A program made the position numbers and the translations under genes. DNA of 64,000 nucleotides, from assembly GCF_009498525.1 (NCBI RefSeq), contig NZ_QSNT01000002.1, forward strand, positions 1,302,001-1,366,000, written 5' to 3'. Under the pieces are notes generated by a model that had not been told where the DNA came from, made no database searches, and saw only the letters and a program-made list of their open reading frames with translations. This DNA is from Rhizobium sp. ICMP 5592 (GTDB taxonomy: Bacteria; Pseudomonadota; Alphaproteobacteria; Rhizobiales; Rhizobiaceae). This document shows positions 1-6,329 of the stretch, piece after piece (within the stretch, counting starts at the first letter, position 1; the number at the start of each line of letters is the position of its first letter).

Positions 1-108
1 ACCGAAACCGACCTTGCCTTTTTCGACAGTTCCGATTAGCGCTGAATTCGGACAGGCGCAAGGACTGCGAACGGTGGACTGAAACCAAAGTGGTCAGCCA
101 GACGCATC
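1..108 (+). other. possible 3' end of an unseen upstream gene
   Basis: Plus-strand frame 1 reads TETDLAFFDSSD and then a TAG stop at 37-39, with no start inside the window. It could be the last codons of a gene that enters from the left and converges on tgt, but 12 residues are not enough to name it. From base 40 to the tgt stop nothing is recognisable. Confidence 0.2.
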
Positions 109-1239
109 TCAAACCGGCTCTAGATCGCCCTTCGCCCAGTTTTCTTGCGTCTCCGCCATGAAGTCGGCAAAACGGCCCTCGGCGATCGCCTGCCGGATGC
201 CCTGCATCAATTCCTGATAGTAGGCGAGATTGTTCCAGGAGAGCAGCATGCCGCCGAGCGCCTCGTTGGCACGGACGAGATGGTGCAGATAGGCGCGGGA
301 ATAATCACGCGAGGCCGGGCAATTCGACTGATCGTCGAGCGGGCGCATGTCCTCGGCGTGGCGGGCATTGCGGATATTGACCTTGCCGCGACGGGTAAAC
401 GCCAAGCCGTGGCGGCCGGAACGGGTCGGCATCACGCAGTCGAACATGTCGATGCCGCGGGCGACGGATTTCAGGATATCGTCAGGCGTGCCAACACCCA
501 TCAGATAGCGCGGCTTCTCGGTCGGCAGTTCCGGCAGGGTCGTTTCCAGCATCCGCAGCATCACATCCTGCGGCTCACCGACGGCAAGGCCGCCAACGGC
601 GTAGCCTTTCAGGTCCATCTGGCTCAGCGCCTGCGCAGAGCGAACACGCAGATCGGGCACGTCGCCGCCCTGCACAATGCCGAACATCGCCTTGCCGGGC
701 TGATCGCCGAAGGCAACCTTGCAGCGCTCGGCCCAGCGCAGCGACATTTCCATGGCGCGCTCGATCTCCTTCGGGGTCGAGGGCAGCGCCACGCATTCAT
801 CGAGCTGCATCTGGATATCGGAACCGAGCAGGCCCTGGATTTCGATCGAGCGTTCCGGCGACATGTGGTGCAGGCTGCCGTCGACATGCGACTTGAAGGT
901 CACGCCCTGCTCATCGAGTTTGCGCAGCCCAGACAGCGACATCACCTGGAAGCCGCCGGAATCGGTCAGGATCGGATGCGGCCAGCGGATCAGCTCGTGC
1001 AGGCCGCCGAGGCGGGCGACGCGCTCGGCGGTCGGGCGCAGCATCAGGTGATAGGTATTGCCGAGGATGATGTCGGCGCCGCTTTCGCGCACCTGATCGA
1101 GATACATCGCCTTGACCGTGCCGACCGTGCCGACCGGCATGAAGGCCGGCGTGCGGATCGTGCCGCGCGGCATGGAGACTTCGCCGAGACGGGCGCCGCC
1201 ATCGGTCTTCTTCAATGTGAACTGAAAGCTCTCGCTCAT
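109..1239 (-). CDS. tgt: queuine/preQ1 tRNA-ribosyltransferase
   Basis: Exchanges guanine-34 for the queuosine precursor preQ1 in tRNAs with GUN anticodons; cytoplasmic. The 376-residue length is normal for the bacterial enzyme. The N-terminal half has the substrate-pocket signature [10 protein letters not shown], and the nucleophile region [12 protein letters not shown] (about residue 265) is intact. The C-terminal zinc site, normally C-X-C-X2-C followed 26 residues later by His, reads S305-X-C307-X2-S310 and N336, so only one ligand remains, while the flanking [10 protein letters not shown] is conserved. It lies 6 bases downstream of queA, the next enzyme of the same pathway, in one operon. 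Identity is certain; whether it binds zinc is doubtful. Confidence 0.97.
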   Translation of the reverse strand: MSESFQFTLKKTDGGARLGEVSMPRGTIRTPAFMPVGTVGTVKAMYLDQVRESGADIILGNTYHLMLRPTAERVARLGGLHELIRWPHPILTDSGGFQVMSLSGLRKLDEQGVTFKSHVDGSLHHMSPERSIEIQGLLGSDIQMQLDECVALPSTPKEIERAMEMSLRWAERCKVAFGDQPGKAMFGIVQGGDVPDLRVRSAQALSQMDLKGYAVGGLAVGEPQDVMLRMLETTLPELPTEKPRYLMGVGTPDDILKSVARGIDMFDCVMPTRSGRHGLAFTRRGKVNIRNARHAEDMRPLDDQSNCPASRDYSRAYLHHLVRANEALGGMLLSWNNLAYYQELMQGIRQAIAEGRFADFMAETQENWAKGDLEPV

Positions 1240-1245
1240 CTCGTC

Positions 1246-2328
1246 TTAGTCTTTCCGGTGGAGCAGGCTGCCATCGCCATAGGAATAGAAGCGATAGCCC
1301 GTCTCAATAGCATGGGTATAGGCCGCGCGCATGGTATCGAGGCCGGCAAAGGCCGACACCAGCATGAACAGCGTCGAGCGCGGCAGGTGAAAATTGGTCA
1401 TCAGCAGATCGACCGCCTTGAAGCGGTAACCGGGTGTAATGAAGATGCCGGTCGCGCCAGACCAGGGCTTGATCGTACCATCCTCGGCGGCGGCACTTTC
1501 GAGGAGCCGTAGCGAGGTCGTGCCGACGCAGACGATGCGCCCGCCCCTCGCCTTCACGGCATTCAGCTTTTCCGCCGTCTCCGCATCGACGTGGCCGATC
1601 TCGAAATGCATCTTATGGTCTTCAGTATCGTCGGCCTTGACGGGCAGGAAGGTGCCGGCGCCGACATGCAGCGTCACGAAATGCCGCTCGACGCCCATGG
1701 CATCCAGCGTGGCAAACAGTGACGGCGTGAAATGCAGGCCGGCGGTGGGGGCAGCGACGGCGCCCTCCTCGCGGGCATAGATAGTCTGGTAGTCGGCGCG
1801 GTCGCGCTCATCTTCCGGACGCTTGGCGGCAATATAGGGCGGCAACGGAATATGGCCGACAGCGGCAATCGCTTCGTCGAGCGCCGGACCGGAGAGATCG
1901 AAGCGTAGCGTGATTTCGCCACCCTCGCCCTTTTCCTCGACCACGGCATCAAGCGCACCGAGAGCACAGACATTCTCGCCATGGCCGAACTGGATGCGGT
2001 CGCCGATCTTGATGCGCTTGCCCGGCTTGGCGAATGCCTTCCAGCGATCGGGTGCGGCACGCATATGCAGCGTCGCCGAGACCTGCTGGCCGGGCGCGCC
2101 CTCGCGATGGCGAATGCCTTCCAACTGTGCCGGGATGACCTTGGTGTCATTGAAGACGATGGCATCGCCGGGACGAAGGAAGGACGGGAGATCGCAGACT
2201 TGGCGATCGCTCAAGACCATCTCGGCATTCGGATCGACCACGAGCAGACGCGCGCTATCGCGCGGCTCGGCGGGCCTGAGCGCGATACGCTCGTCCGGCA
2301 GGTCGAAATCGAAAAGGTCAACACGCAT
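1246..2328 (-). CDS. queA: S-adenosylmethionine:tRNA ribosyltransferase-isomerase
   Basis: Transfers and isomerises the ribosyl group of SAM onto preQ1-modified tRNA to give epoxyqueuosine, the step after Tgt. The 360-residue protein begins [16 protein letters not shown] and carries the QueA hallmarks DARLLV-like SARLLVVD near residue 27, [11 protein letters not shown] near 60, [13 protein letters not shown] near 190, VGAGTFLPV near 222 and [10 protein letters not shown] near 312. The length is typical. It is followed after 6 bases by tgt and preceded by a cyclophilin gene on the same strand, so coaD, two cyclophilins, queA and tgt are co-oriented. No anomaly was seen. Confidence 0.97.
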   Translation of the reverse strand: MRVDLFDFDLPDERIALRPAEPRDSARLLVVDPNAEMVLSDRQVCDLPSFLRPGDAIVFNDTKVIPAQLEGIRHREGAPGQQVSATLHMRAAPDRWKAFAKPGKRIKIGDRIQFGHGENVCALGALDAVVEEKGEGGEITLRFDLSGPALDEAIAAVGHIPLPPYIAAKRPEDERDRADYQTIYAREEGAVAAPTAGLHFTPSLFATLDAMGVERHFVTLHVGAGTFLPVKADDTEDHKMHFEIGHVDAETAEKLNAVKARGGRIVCVGTTSLRLLESAAAEDGTIKPWSGATGIFITPGYRFKAVDLLMTNFHLPRSTLFMLVSAFAGLDTMRAAYTHAIETGYRFYSYGDGSLLHRKD

Positions 2329-2348
2329 TCAGATAATCCAGGCAAAGC

Positions 2349-2389
2349 GAAACCCGCCCCCCGCGCCAAAGACGCAAGAGGCGGGTTTC
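2349..2389. terminator. 10-bp hairpin between ppiB and queA
   Basis: Perfect inverted repeat GAAACCCGCC / GGCGGGTTTC with a 21-base loop, between the cyclophilin stop and the queA start. There is no clear T-run, so it may be a weak terminator or a processing or stability hairpin within the operon. Confidence 0.4.
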
Positions 2390-2403
2390 AGGAATAATCA
2401 CAA

Positions 2404-2904
2404 TCAGACGTCGGCGGCAATCCGCGCGGAGACGATCGAGTCCGGATCCTTCACCGGCTCGCCGCGCTTGATCTTGTCGACATTATCCATGCCGCTGATC
2501 ACCTGGCCCCAGACCGAATACTGCTTGTTCAGCCAAGGCGCATCGGTGAAGCAGATGAAGAACTGCGAGTTGGCCGAGTTCGGGTTCTGCGAACGCGCCA
2601 TCGAGCAGGTGCCGCGCGTGTGCGTGGTGGCGGAAAATTCAGCCTTCAGGTCCGGCTTGGACGAGCCGCCCGTACCGGCGCGAGCCGTATTGCCGCCGAC
2701 CTTGCCATGCTCCACGTCGCCGGTCTGGGCCATGAAGCCGTCGATGACGCGGTGGAAAACTACGCCGTCATAGGCCTTCTCGCGAGCGAGTTCCTTGATG
2801 CGCGCAACGTGCTCGGGAGCGACCTGCGGCAGGAGCTGAATGACAACTTCGCCCTTGGTGGTTTCCAGGATGAGGGTGTTTTCGGGATCCTTGATCTCAG
2901 CCAT
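2404..2904 (-). CDS. ppiB: cytoplasmic cyclophilin-type peptidyl-prolyl isomerase
   Basis: Catalyses cis-trans isomerisation of Xaa-Pro bonds. The 166-residue single cyclophilin domain has no signal peptide (starts MAEIKDPENTLILET), which places it in the cytoplasm. Active-site signatures are visible: FHRVIDGFMAQTGD near residue 50, the RGTCSMAR segment near 97, and NSANSQFFICF near 108. It is the second of two adjacent cyclophilin genes; the other, immediately upstream, is exported. A RIME-like repeat separates them. Probably cotranscribed with queA-tgt downstream. Family assignment is firm; the ppiB name is by location and domain only. Confidence 0.93.
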   Translation of the reverse strand: MAEIKDPENTLILETTKGEVVIQLLPQVAPEHVARIKELAREKAYDGVVFHRVIDGFMAQTGDVEHGKVGGNTARAGTGGSSKPDLKAEFSATTHTRGTCSMARSQNPNSANSQFFICFTDAPWLNKQYSVWGQVISGMDNVDKIKRGEPVKDPDSIVSARIAADV

Positions 2905-2933
2905 TTTCGTTTCCTCGTTCTATGTTTGATTGT

Positions 2934-3035
2934 GCATGATCTTGTCCCAAAACCGCTTCACACTTTTGGAGATCATGTCGCTTGGCTTGGCATGATCTTA
3001 TCCAAAAACCGCATGGCACTTTTTGGGATCATGCC
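2934..3035. repeat. RIME-like tandem intergenic palindromes
   Basis: Two diverged copies of a palindromic unit, 2934-2978 and 2989-3035. Each opens with GCATGATCTT, has an A-run then CCGC in the middle, and closes with GATCATG. The arms of each unit are inverted repeats, so each can fold into a hairpin. Two large palindromes in about 100 bases match the layout of the rhizobial intergenic mosaic element RIME1. It sits between two cyclophilin genes transcribed in the same direction. Confidence 0.75.
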
Positions 3036-3042
3036 TGTGAAA

Positions 3043-3615
3043 TTACTTCTTGCTGACGGTGACCTTCAGCATCTTGTCCGGGTTGCTCACTTCGCCGTTC
3101 TGGCCCTCGCCGCGCTTGATCTTGTCGACGAGCTCCATGCCGGAGACGACCTTGCCGACGACCGTGTACTGGCCGTTCAGGAAAGCGCCATCGGCGAACA
3201 TGATGAAGAACTGCGAATTGGCAGAATTCGGATCCTGGGCACGCGCCATGCCGATAACGCCGCGCGTGAACGGAACCTTGGAGAATTCAGCCGGAAGGTT
3301 AGGAAGATCGGAACCGCCGGTGCCGGCTTTAGCGGCGTTATAGCCCTTCGTCGTGTTGCCGTACTGGACATCGCCGGTCTGCGCCATGAAGCCATCGATG
3401 ACGCGGTGGAAGACGACATTGTCATACGCACCCTTCTTCGCCAGCGCTTCGATCTGCGCGACATGCTTCGGCGCAACTTCGGGCATCAACTCGATGACAA
3501 CCGGGCCGTCCTTCAACTGAATCGTCAGAAGATCGGTGGCCGCAGCCGAGATGGCGCTGCCTGCGAAGGCGGCGAGGCCGAGAAAGCCTGCCAATGCGAT
3601 ATGAAACAGTTTCAT
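3043..3615 (-). CDS. ppiA: periplasmic cyclophilin-type peptidyl-prolyl isomerase
   Basis: A 190-residue cyclophilin with an N-terminal signal peptide: MKLF, then a hydrophobic run to about residue 24, with likely cleavage after SAISA-AA. It therefore acts on proline bonds of proteins in the periplasm. Active-site blocks are FHRVIDGFMAQTGD near residue 70, RGVIGMARAQ near 119 and NSANSQFFIMF near 131. It lies 36 bases downstream of coaD and upstream of the cytoplasmic paralogue, from which it is separated by the RIME-like repeat. Length is normal for exported cyclophilins. No odd features. Confidence 0.93.
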   Translation of the reverse strand: MKLFHIALAGFLGLAAFAGSAISAAATDLLTIQLKDGPVVIELMPEVAPKHVAQIEALAKKGAYDNVVFHRVIDGFMAQTGDVQYGNTTKGYNAAKAGTGGSDLPNLPAEFSKVPFTRGVIGMARAQDPNSANSQFFIMFADGAFLNGQYTVVGKVVSGMELVDKIKRGEGQNGEVSNPDKMLKVTVSKK

Positions 3616-3651
3616 GGGTGCTCCGTTCGGAAAATGGATATCGGCCTGCGT

Positions 3652-4155
3652 TTATTTGGCCGGATCTTTTAACTTGCCAGTCAGCGCTTCAAGCACCGCC
3701 GGCGGGACGAAGGCGCTGACATCGCCGCCCATGGAGGCGATCTGCCGCACCAATGTGGCGGTTATGGGCCGCGATGCCGTGCCGGCGGGCAGAAACAAGG
3801 TCTGAATATCCGGCGCCATCTGTCGGTTCATGCCCGCCATCTGCATTTCATAGTCGAGATCGGTACCGTCACGCAGGCCACGCACCAGAAGGCTCGCGCC
3901 GTGCTTGCGAGCCGCATCGACCACCAGATTGTCGAAGGAGACGACGGAAATATCGGCTGCCTTCCGCGGCAGCGCGTCGGCAAGCGACCGATTGATCAGC
4001 GCGGCCCGTTCCTCGAAGGAAAACAGCGGCTTCTTGCCGGGATGAATGCCGATCGCGACAATAACCTTGGAGGCAACATTCAGCGCCTGCACGAGGACGT
4101 CCAGATGTCCGTTGGTCATGGGATCGAAGGATCCGGGATAAAAGGCTGTCGTCAT
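3652..4155 (-). CDS. coaD: phosphopantetheine adenylyltransferase
   Basis: Transfers AMP from ATP to 4'-phosphopantetheine, the penultimate step of coenzyme A synthesis. The start at 4155 gives 167 residues beginning [17 protein letters not shown], the usual length and N-terminus; the longer open frame upstream (to 4263) has no family resemblance and was dropped. The T-N-G-H nucleotidyltransferase motif is at residues 14-17 and the C-terminal ISSTxxR-like segment reads [13 protein letters not shown]. It heads the minus-strand group coaD-ppiA-ppiB-queA-tgt and is divergent from the small-protein cluster at 4.3 kb. Confidence 0.96.
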   Translation of the reverse strand: MTTAFYPGSFDPMTNGHLDVLVQALNVASKVIVAIGIHPGKKPLFSFEERAALINRSLADALPRKAADISVVSFDNLVVDAARKHGASLLVRGLRDGTDLDYEMQMAGMNRQMAPDIQTLFLPAGTASRPITATLVRQIASMGGDVSAFVPPAVLEALTGKLKDPAK

Positions 4156-4356
4156 ACCAAGCCGGCTCGTTGTTTCGACGCCTTTTGTCACGGATAGCCC
4201 CTTCTCGCAAGTCATTTGCAACCCGGCGACGGCCTCTGAACAACAGATGAATGCGACGTTCAAGCCTGTTTCAGGTCGACAATGCTTTACTCACCCCAAC
4301 ATCGAAACGGGCCGGCTCAATCGAGCCATCCGCCCTCGGCTCAGGAATATCAGTCC

Positions 4357-4578
4357 ATGCTGATCCTCATCGTCGCAGTCGCCATTGTCGCCTCCATCCT
4401 CATCGAGCACATCGTTCACCTGTTCGCGAACAACTACGAAATCGAATGGGCTGCGCATACCGACAGGGACGACACTACTTCTGCTCAAGAAATAATCAGC
4501 GCCATGCGCAAAACGCATCGCGAATCTGAACGCCAGATGAACAAGGCATTCAAGGTTGCTTCAGATGGGCGTTGGTAA
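4357..4578 (+). CDS. small one-helix membrane protein (73 aa), unrecognised
   Basis: I do not recognise this family. From the ATG at 4357 the protein starts with a hydrophobic helix (MLILIVAVAIVASILIEHIV, residues 1-20) followed by a charged, probably cytoplasmic tail rich in Glu, Arg and Lys. The frame extends 25 codons upstream, but that part is polar and would push the helix away from the N-terminus, so the internal start is preferred. It is the first of three consecutive plus-strand small genes, each with one hydrophobic helix, closed by a strong terminator at 5071. Divergent from coaD. Confidence 0.55.
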   Translation: MLILIVAVAIVASILIEHIVHLFANNYEIEWAAHTDRDDTTSAQEIISAMRKTHRESERQMNKAFKVASDGRW

Positions 4579-4670
4579 ATAGAGGCCAACATATGGCGGA
4601 ACCATTCACGAGCCGCTGCGTTAAAGTACGAACGTTAAATTTGCACATTGCTGTAAGAAGGAAACAGAGT

Positions 4671-4829
4671 ATGCCCGACAAGATCACCCTTATTAACGTT
4701 GTTTGGATGACGATGATTTCCGGAATGCTTGCAGCAACGATCGCACTTTACGATCAAAAGCCTGACCAGTCGAAGATCTATGGTCCCTTTGCTTCGGCTC
4801 GTTCCTTTACCGCCTCCAGCCAATACTAA
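4671..4829 (+). CDS. small one-helix membrane protein (52 aa), unrecognised
   Basis: Unrecognised. The ATG at 4671 is preceded by an AAGGA ribosome-binding site in AGAAGGAAACAGAGT, which decides the start over an in-frame TTG/GTG region further upstream. Residues 5-24 form one hydrophobic helix (ITLINVVWMTMISGMLAATI), and the tail is short and polar (YDQKPDQSKIYGPFASARSF). It is the second of three tandem small membrane-protein genes, 92 bases after the first and 41 before the third. Function unknown; conservation across rhizobia would be the test. Confidence 0.5.
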   Translation: MPDKITLINVVWMTMISGMLAATIALYDQKPDQSKIYGPFASARSFTASSQY

Positions 4830-4870
4830 AGGGATCTGAACGCTAGTTCCACGAGAGGAAGGGAGCGATC

Positions 4871-5005
4871 ATGTTCACGATATTAACAGTGCTTACGCTT
4901 TTCATTAGCTGCATGTTCGTTGTGTCTGTCGCATCCACCATATCGGCGCTCCATCGCGAAAGCGAAGAGAGCAAGAAGCTGAACAAGCGCCACGGAACAC
5001 TCTGA
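4871..5005 (+). CDS. small one-helix membrane protein (44 aa), unrecognised
   Basis: A 44-codon gene starting MFTILTVLTLFISCMFVVSV and ending KLNKRHGTL. An excellent ribosome-binding site, GAGGAAGGGAG, lies just before the ATG. Residues 1-25 are hydrophobic; the remainder (HRESEESKKLNKRHG) is strongly charged, predicting a single helix with a cytoplasmic tail. It is the third member of the tandem small-protein cluster and is followed after 65 bases by a factor-independent terminator. No family recognised. The good Shine-Dalgarno site and the terminator make it more likely real than most open frames of this size. Confidence 0.55.
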   Translation: MFTILTVLTLFISCMFVVSVASTISALHRESEESKKLNKRHGTL

Positions 5006-5070
5006 ACCCTCCGGGTTCCTGACAATCTCCCCAACCCGCGTGCGGCCCTCCAGGCGCCCGGGATCATTCA

Positions 5071-5101
5071 AACCGGACGCTCACCAGCGTCCGGTTTTTT
5101 C
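5071..5101 (+). terminator. strong factor-independent terminator
   Basis: Perfect 11-bp stem AACCGGACGCT / AGCGTCCGGTT, 4-base loop CACC, and a run of six T. It ends the small-protein cluster. Confidence 0.9.
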
Positions 5102-5165
5102 TATGCAGCAGCTGCACAGCGGAAATCATGAAATCGACAAAAGGTCGCATGCGCCGGCGAAACCT

Positions 5166-5212
5166 TTGACAAATCTTGTGCCGTTAAATGGTATGGTATA
5201 GTACCATACCAT
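5166..5212 (+). promoter_or_regulatory. tetR promoter overlapped by a palindromic operator
   Basis: A -35 element TTGACA (5166-5171) stands 17 bases before a weak -10 TGGTAT (5189-5194). Overlapping the -10 is an inverted repeat with 11-base perfect arms, ATGGTATGGTA / TACCATACCAT, separated by TAG (5188-5212). The site lies 21 bases before the TetR-family gene and is the obvious autoregulatory operator. The arms also contain the internal direct repeat GGTATGGTA. Confidence 0.8.
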
Positions 5213-5233
5213 AATTCATCAAGAGAGATTCAT

Positions 5234-5878
5234 ATGGAAATCCATAGGACAGAACGTGGGGCGGACCGGATCAACCAACTTGTGGAAAGTGCGGCGGAAT
5301 TATTTCTCGAACAGGGATATGATGCCGTTTCGATCGACATGGTGATATCCCGCTCCGGCGGGTCGCGACGCAATGTCTACGATCATTTCGGCGGCAAGGA
5401 AGGGCTTTTCATAGAAGCGGTCACGCGGCTTTGCGCCGATCTTTCCGCTCCCCTCGAACTGCTTGAAATCCCCCAAAGTGGAGAGTTCAACAGGGCACTC
5501 TCATCCTTCGGATGCAGCGTTCTTGGTATCGTGCTGCAACCACAAACACTGGCATTACATCGCCTGATGGCATCGAAAGGCCACCAATTCCCGAGGCTCT
5601 CCCAGGCAATCTGGTTCGGCGGCCCGGAGAATGCCGCCCGTATTCTGGCAGGCTGGATCGAACCCAAGCAAGCGGATGGCCAGTTTCGGACAGACATCTC
5701 CGCGTTTGATTTGGCCGAGCAATTCCTGAGCATGCTAGTGATGGCGCCGCAATTGCGCGGGCTCGTGGGGATTGATCGCCAACCGCTGAATAAAGCTACA
5801 ATCGAGCGGCTAAGCGAAGCGGCCGTCAAAACATTTCTGCAGGGTGCCATGACAAGGGAGGCCAAAGACCGTGGGTAA
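5234..5878 (+). CDS. TetR/AcrR family transcriptional regulator
   Basis: A 214-residue TetR-type repressor. The N-terminal helix-turn-helix is clear: residues 10-57 include AAELFLEQGYDAVSIDMVI and SGGSRRNVYDHFGGKEGLF. The C-terminal 150 residues form the variable ligand-binding domain and do not reveal the inducer. The start ATG follows AAGAGAG. A near-perfect operator overlaps its own promoter, so autorepression is likely. Its stop overlaps the start of a DoxX-like membrane protein by 8 bases, so the two are translationally coupled and the membrane protein is the probable regulated output. Confidence 0.92.
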   Translation: MEIHRTERGADRINQLVESAAELFLEQGYDAVSIDMVISRSGGSRRNVYDHFGGKEGLFIEAVTRLCADLSAPLELLEIPQSGEFNRALSSFGCSVLGIVLQPQTLALHRLMASKGHQFPRLSQAIWFGGPENAARILAGWIEPKQADGQFRTDISAFDLAEQFLSMLVMAPQLRGLVGIDRQPLNKATIERLSEAAVKTFLQGAMTREAKDRG

Positions 5879-6230
5879 ATTCAAATGGAGCCTGATATTT
5901 CCATGGGTCGTCGGCGTTTTCTTTGTGGTGGGAGGATTGGGCAATATCTTTGCATCCAATGCCATCCTCGATGATTATCAGCGCTGGGGCTATCCCGAAT
6001 GGTTCCATTACGTGACCGGGATAGTCGAACTGGTTGCCGCCGCCCTCATCCTTCTGCGCCCCACTCGCCTTCTCGGCCTGGCACTCGCCACCACCATCAT
6101 GCTCGCAGCAATCGCGACCGTGTTTGGACACGGCGAATATTCACATGCCATTGCTCCCGCGATCGTATTGGGCCTGGTGCTGCTGACAGGCTGGACCACC
6201 TGGCGGACAGGCCTTACCGCCTCTCGATGA
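5871..6230 (+). CDS. DoxX-like four-helix membrane protein
   Basis: A 119-residue protein with about four hydrophobic helices (residues 7-28, 45-65, 67-86 and 92-112) in the DoxX-like layout, including the FVVGGLGNIFA and WFHYVTGIVELVAA segments. Start is GTG at 5871, inside the last codons of the TetR gene, giving an 8-base overlap and probable translational coupling. Members of the superfamily are linked to quinone or thiol redox functions in some bacteria, but the role here is unknown. A bidirectional terminator follows before gyrA. Confidence 0.8.
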   Translation: MGKFKWSLIFPWVVGVFFVVGGLGNIFASNAILDDYQRWGYPEWFHYVTGIVELVAAALILLRPTRLLGLALATTIMLAAIATVFGHGEYSHAIAPAIVLGLVLLTGWTTWRTGLTASR

Positions 6231-6276
6231 GGCATCGCGACATTCCAAGATCTATACCGATGTTATCGAACAAACA

Positions 6277-6304
6277 AAAACGGCCGCCCAAAGGCGGCCG
6301 TTTT
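6277..6304. terminator. bidirectional terminator between DoxX-like gene and gyrA
   Basis: Stem AAAACGGCCGCC / GGCGGCCGTTTT with loop CAAA. It has A and T flanks on both sides, so it can serve both converging genes. Confidence 0.9.
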
Positions 6305-6329
6305 CCCTTCAATTCATCAAAACCGCGAG

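Noticed and set aside
145..1512. 455-codon plus-strand frame opposite tgt and queA
   Set aside because: It is antisense to two certain genes, has no family resemblance and is rich in His/Arg/Ala typical of GC-rich shadow frames.
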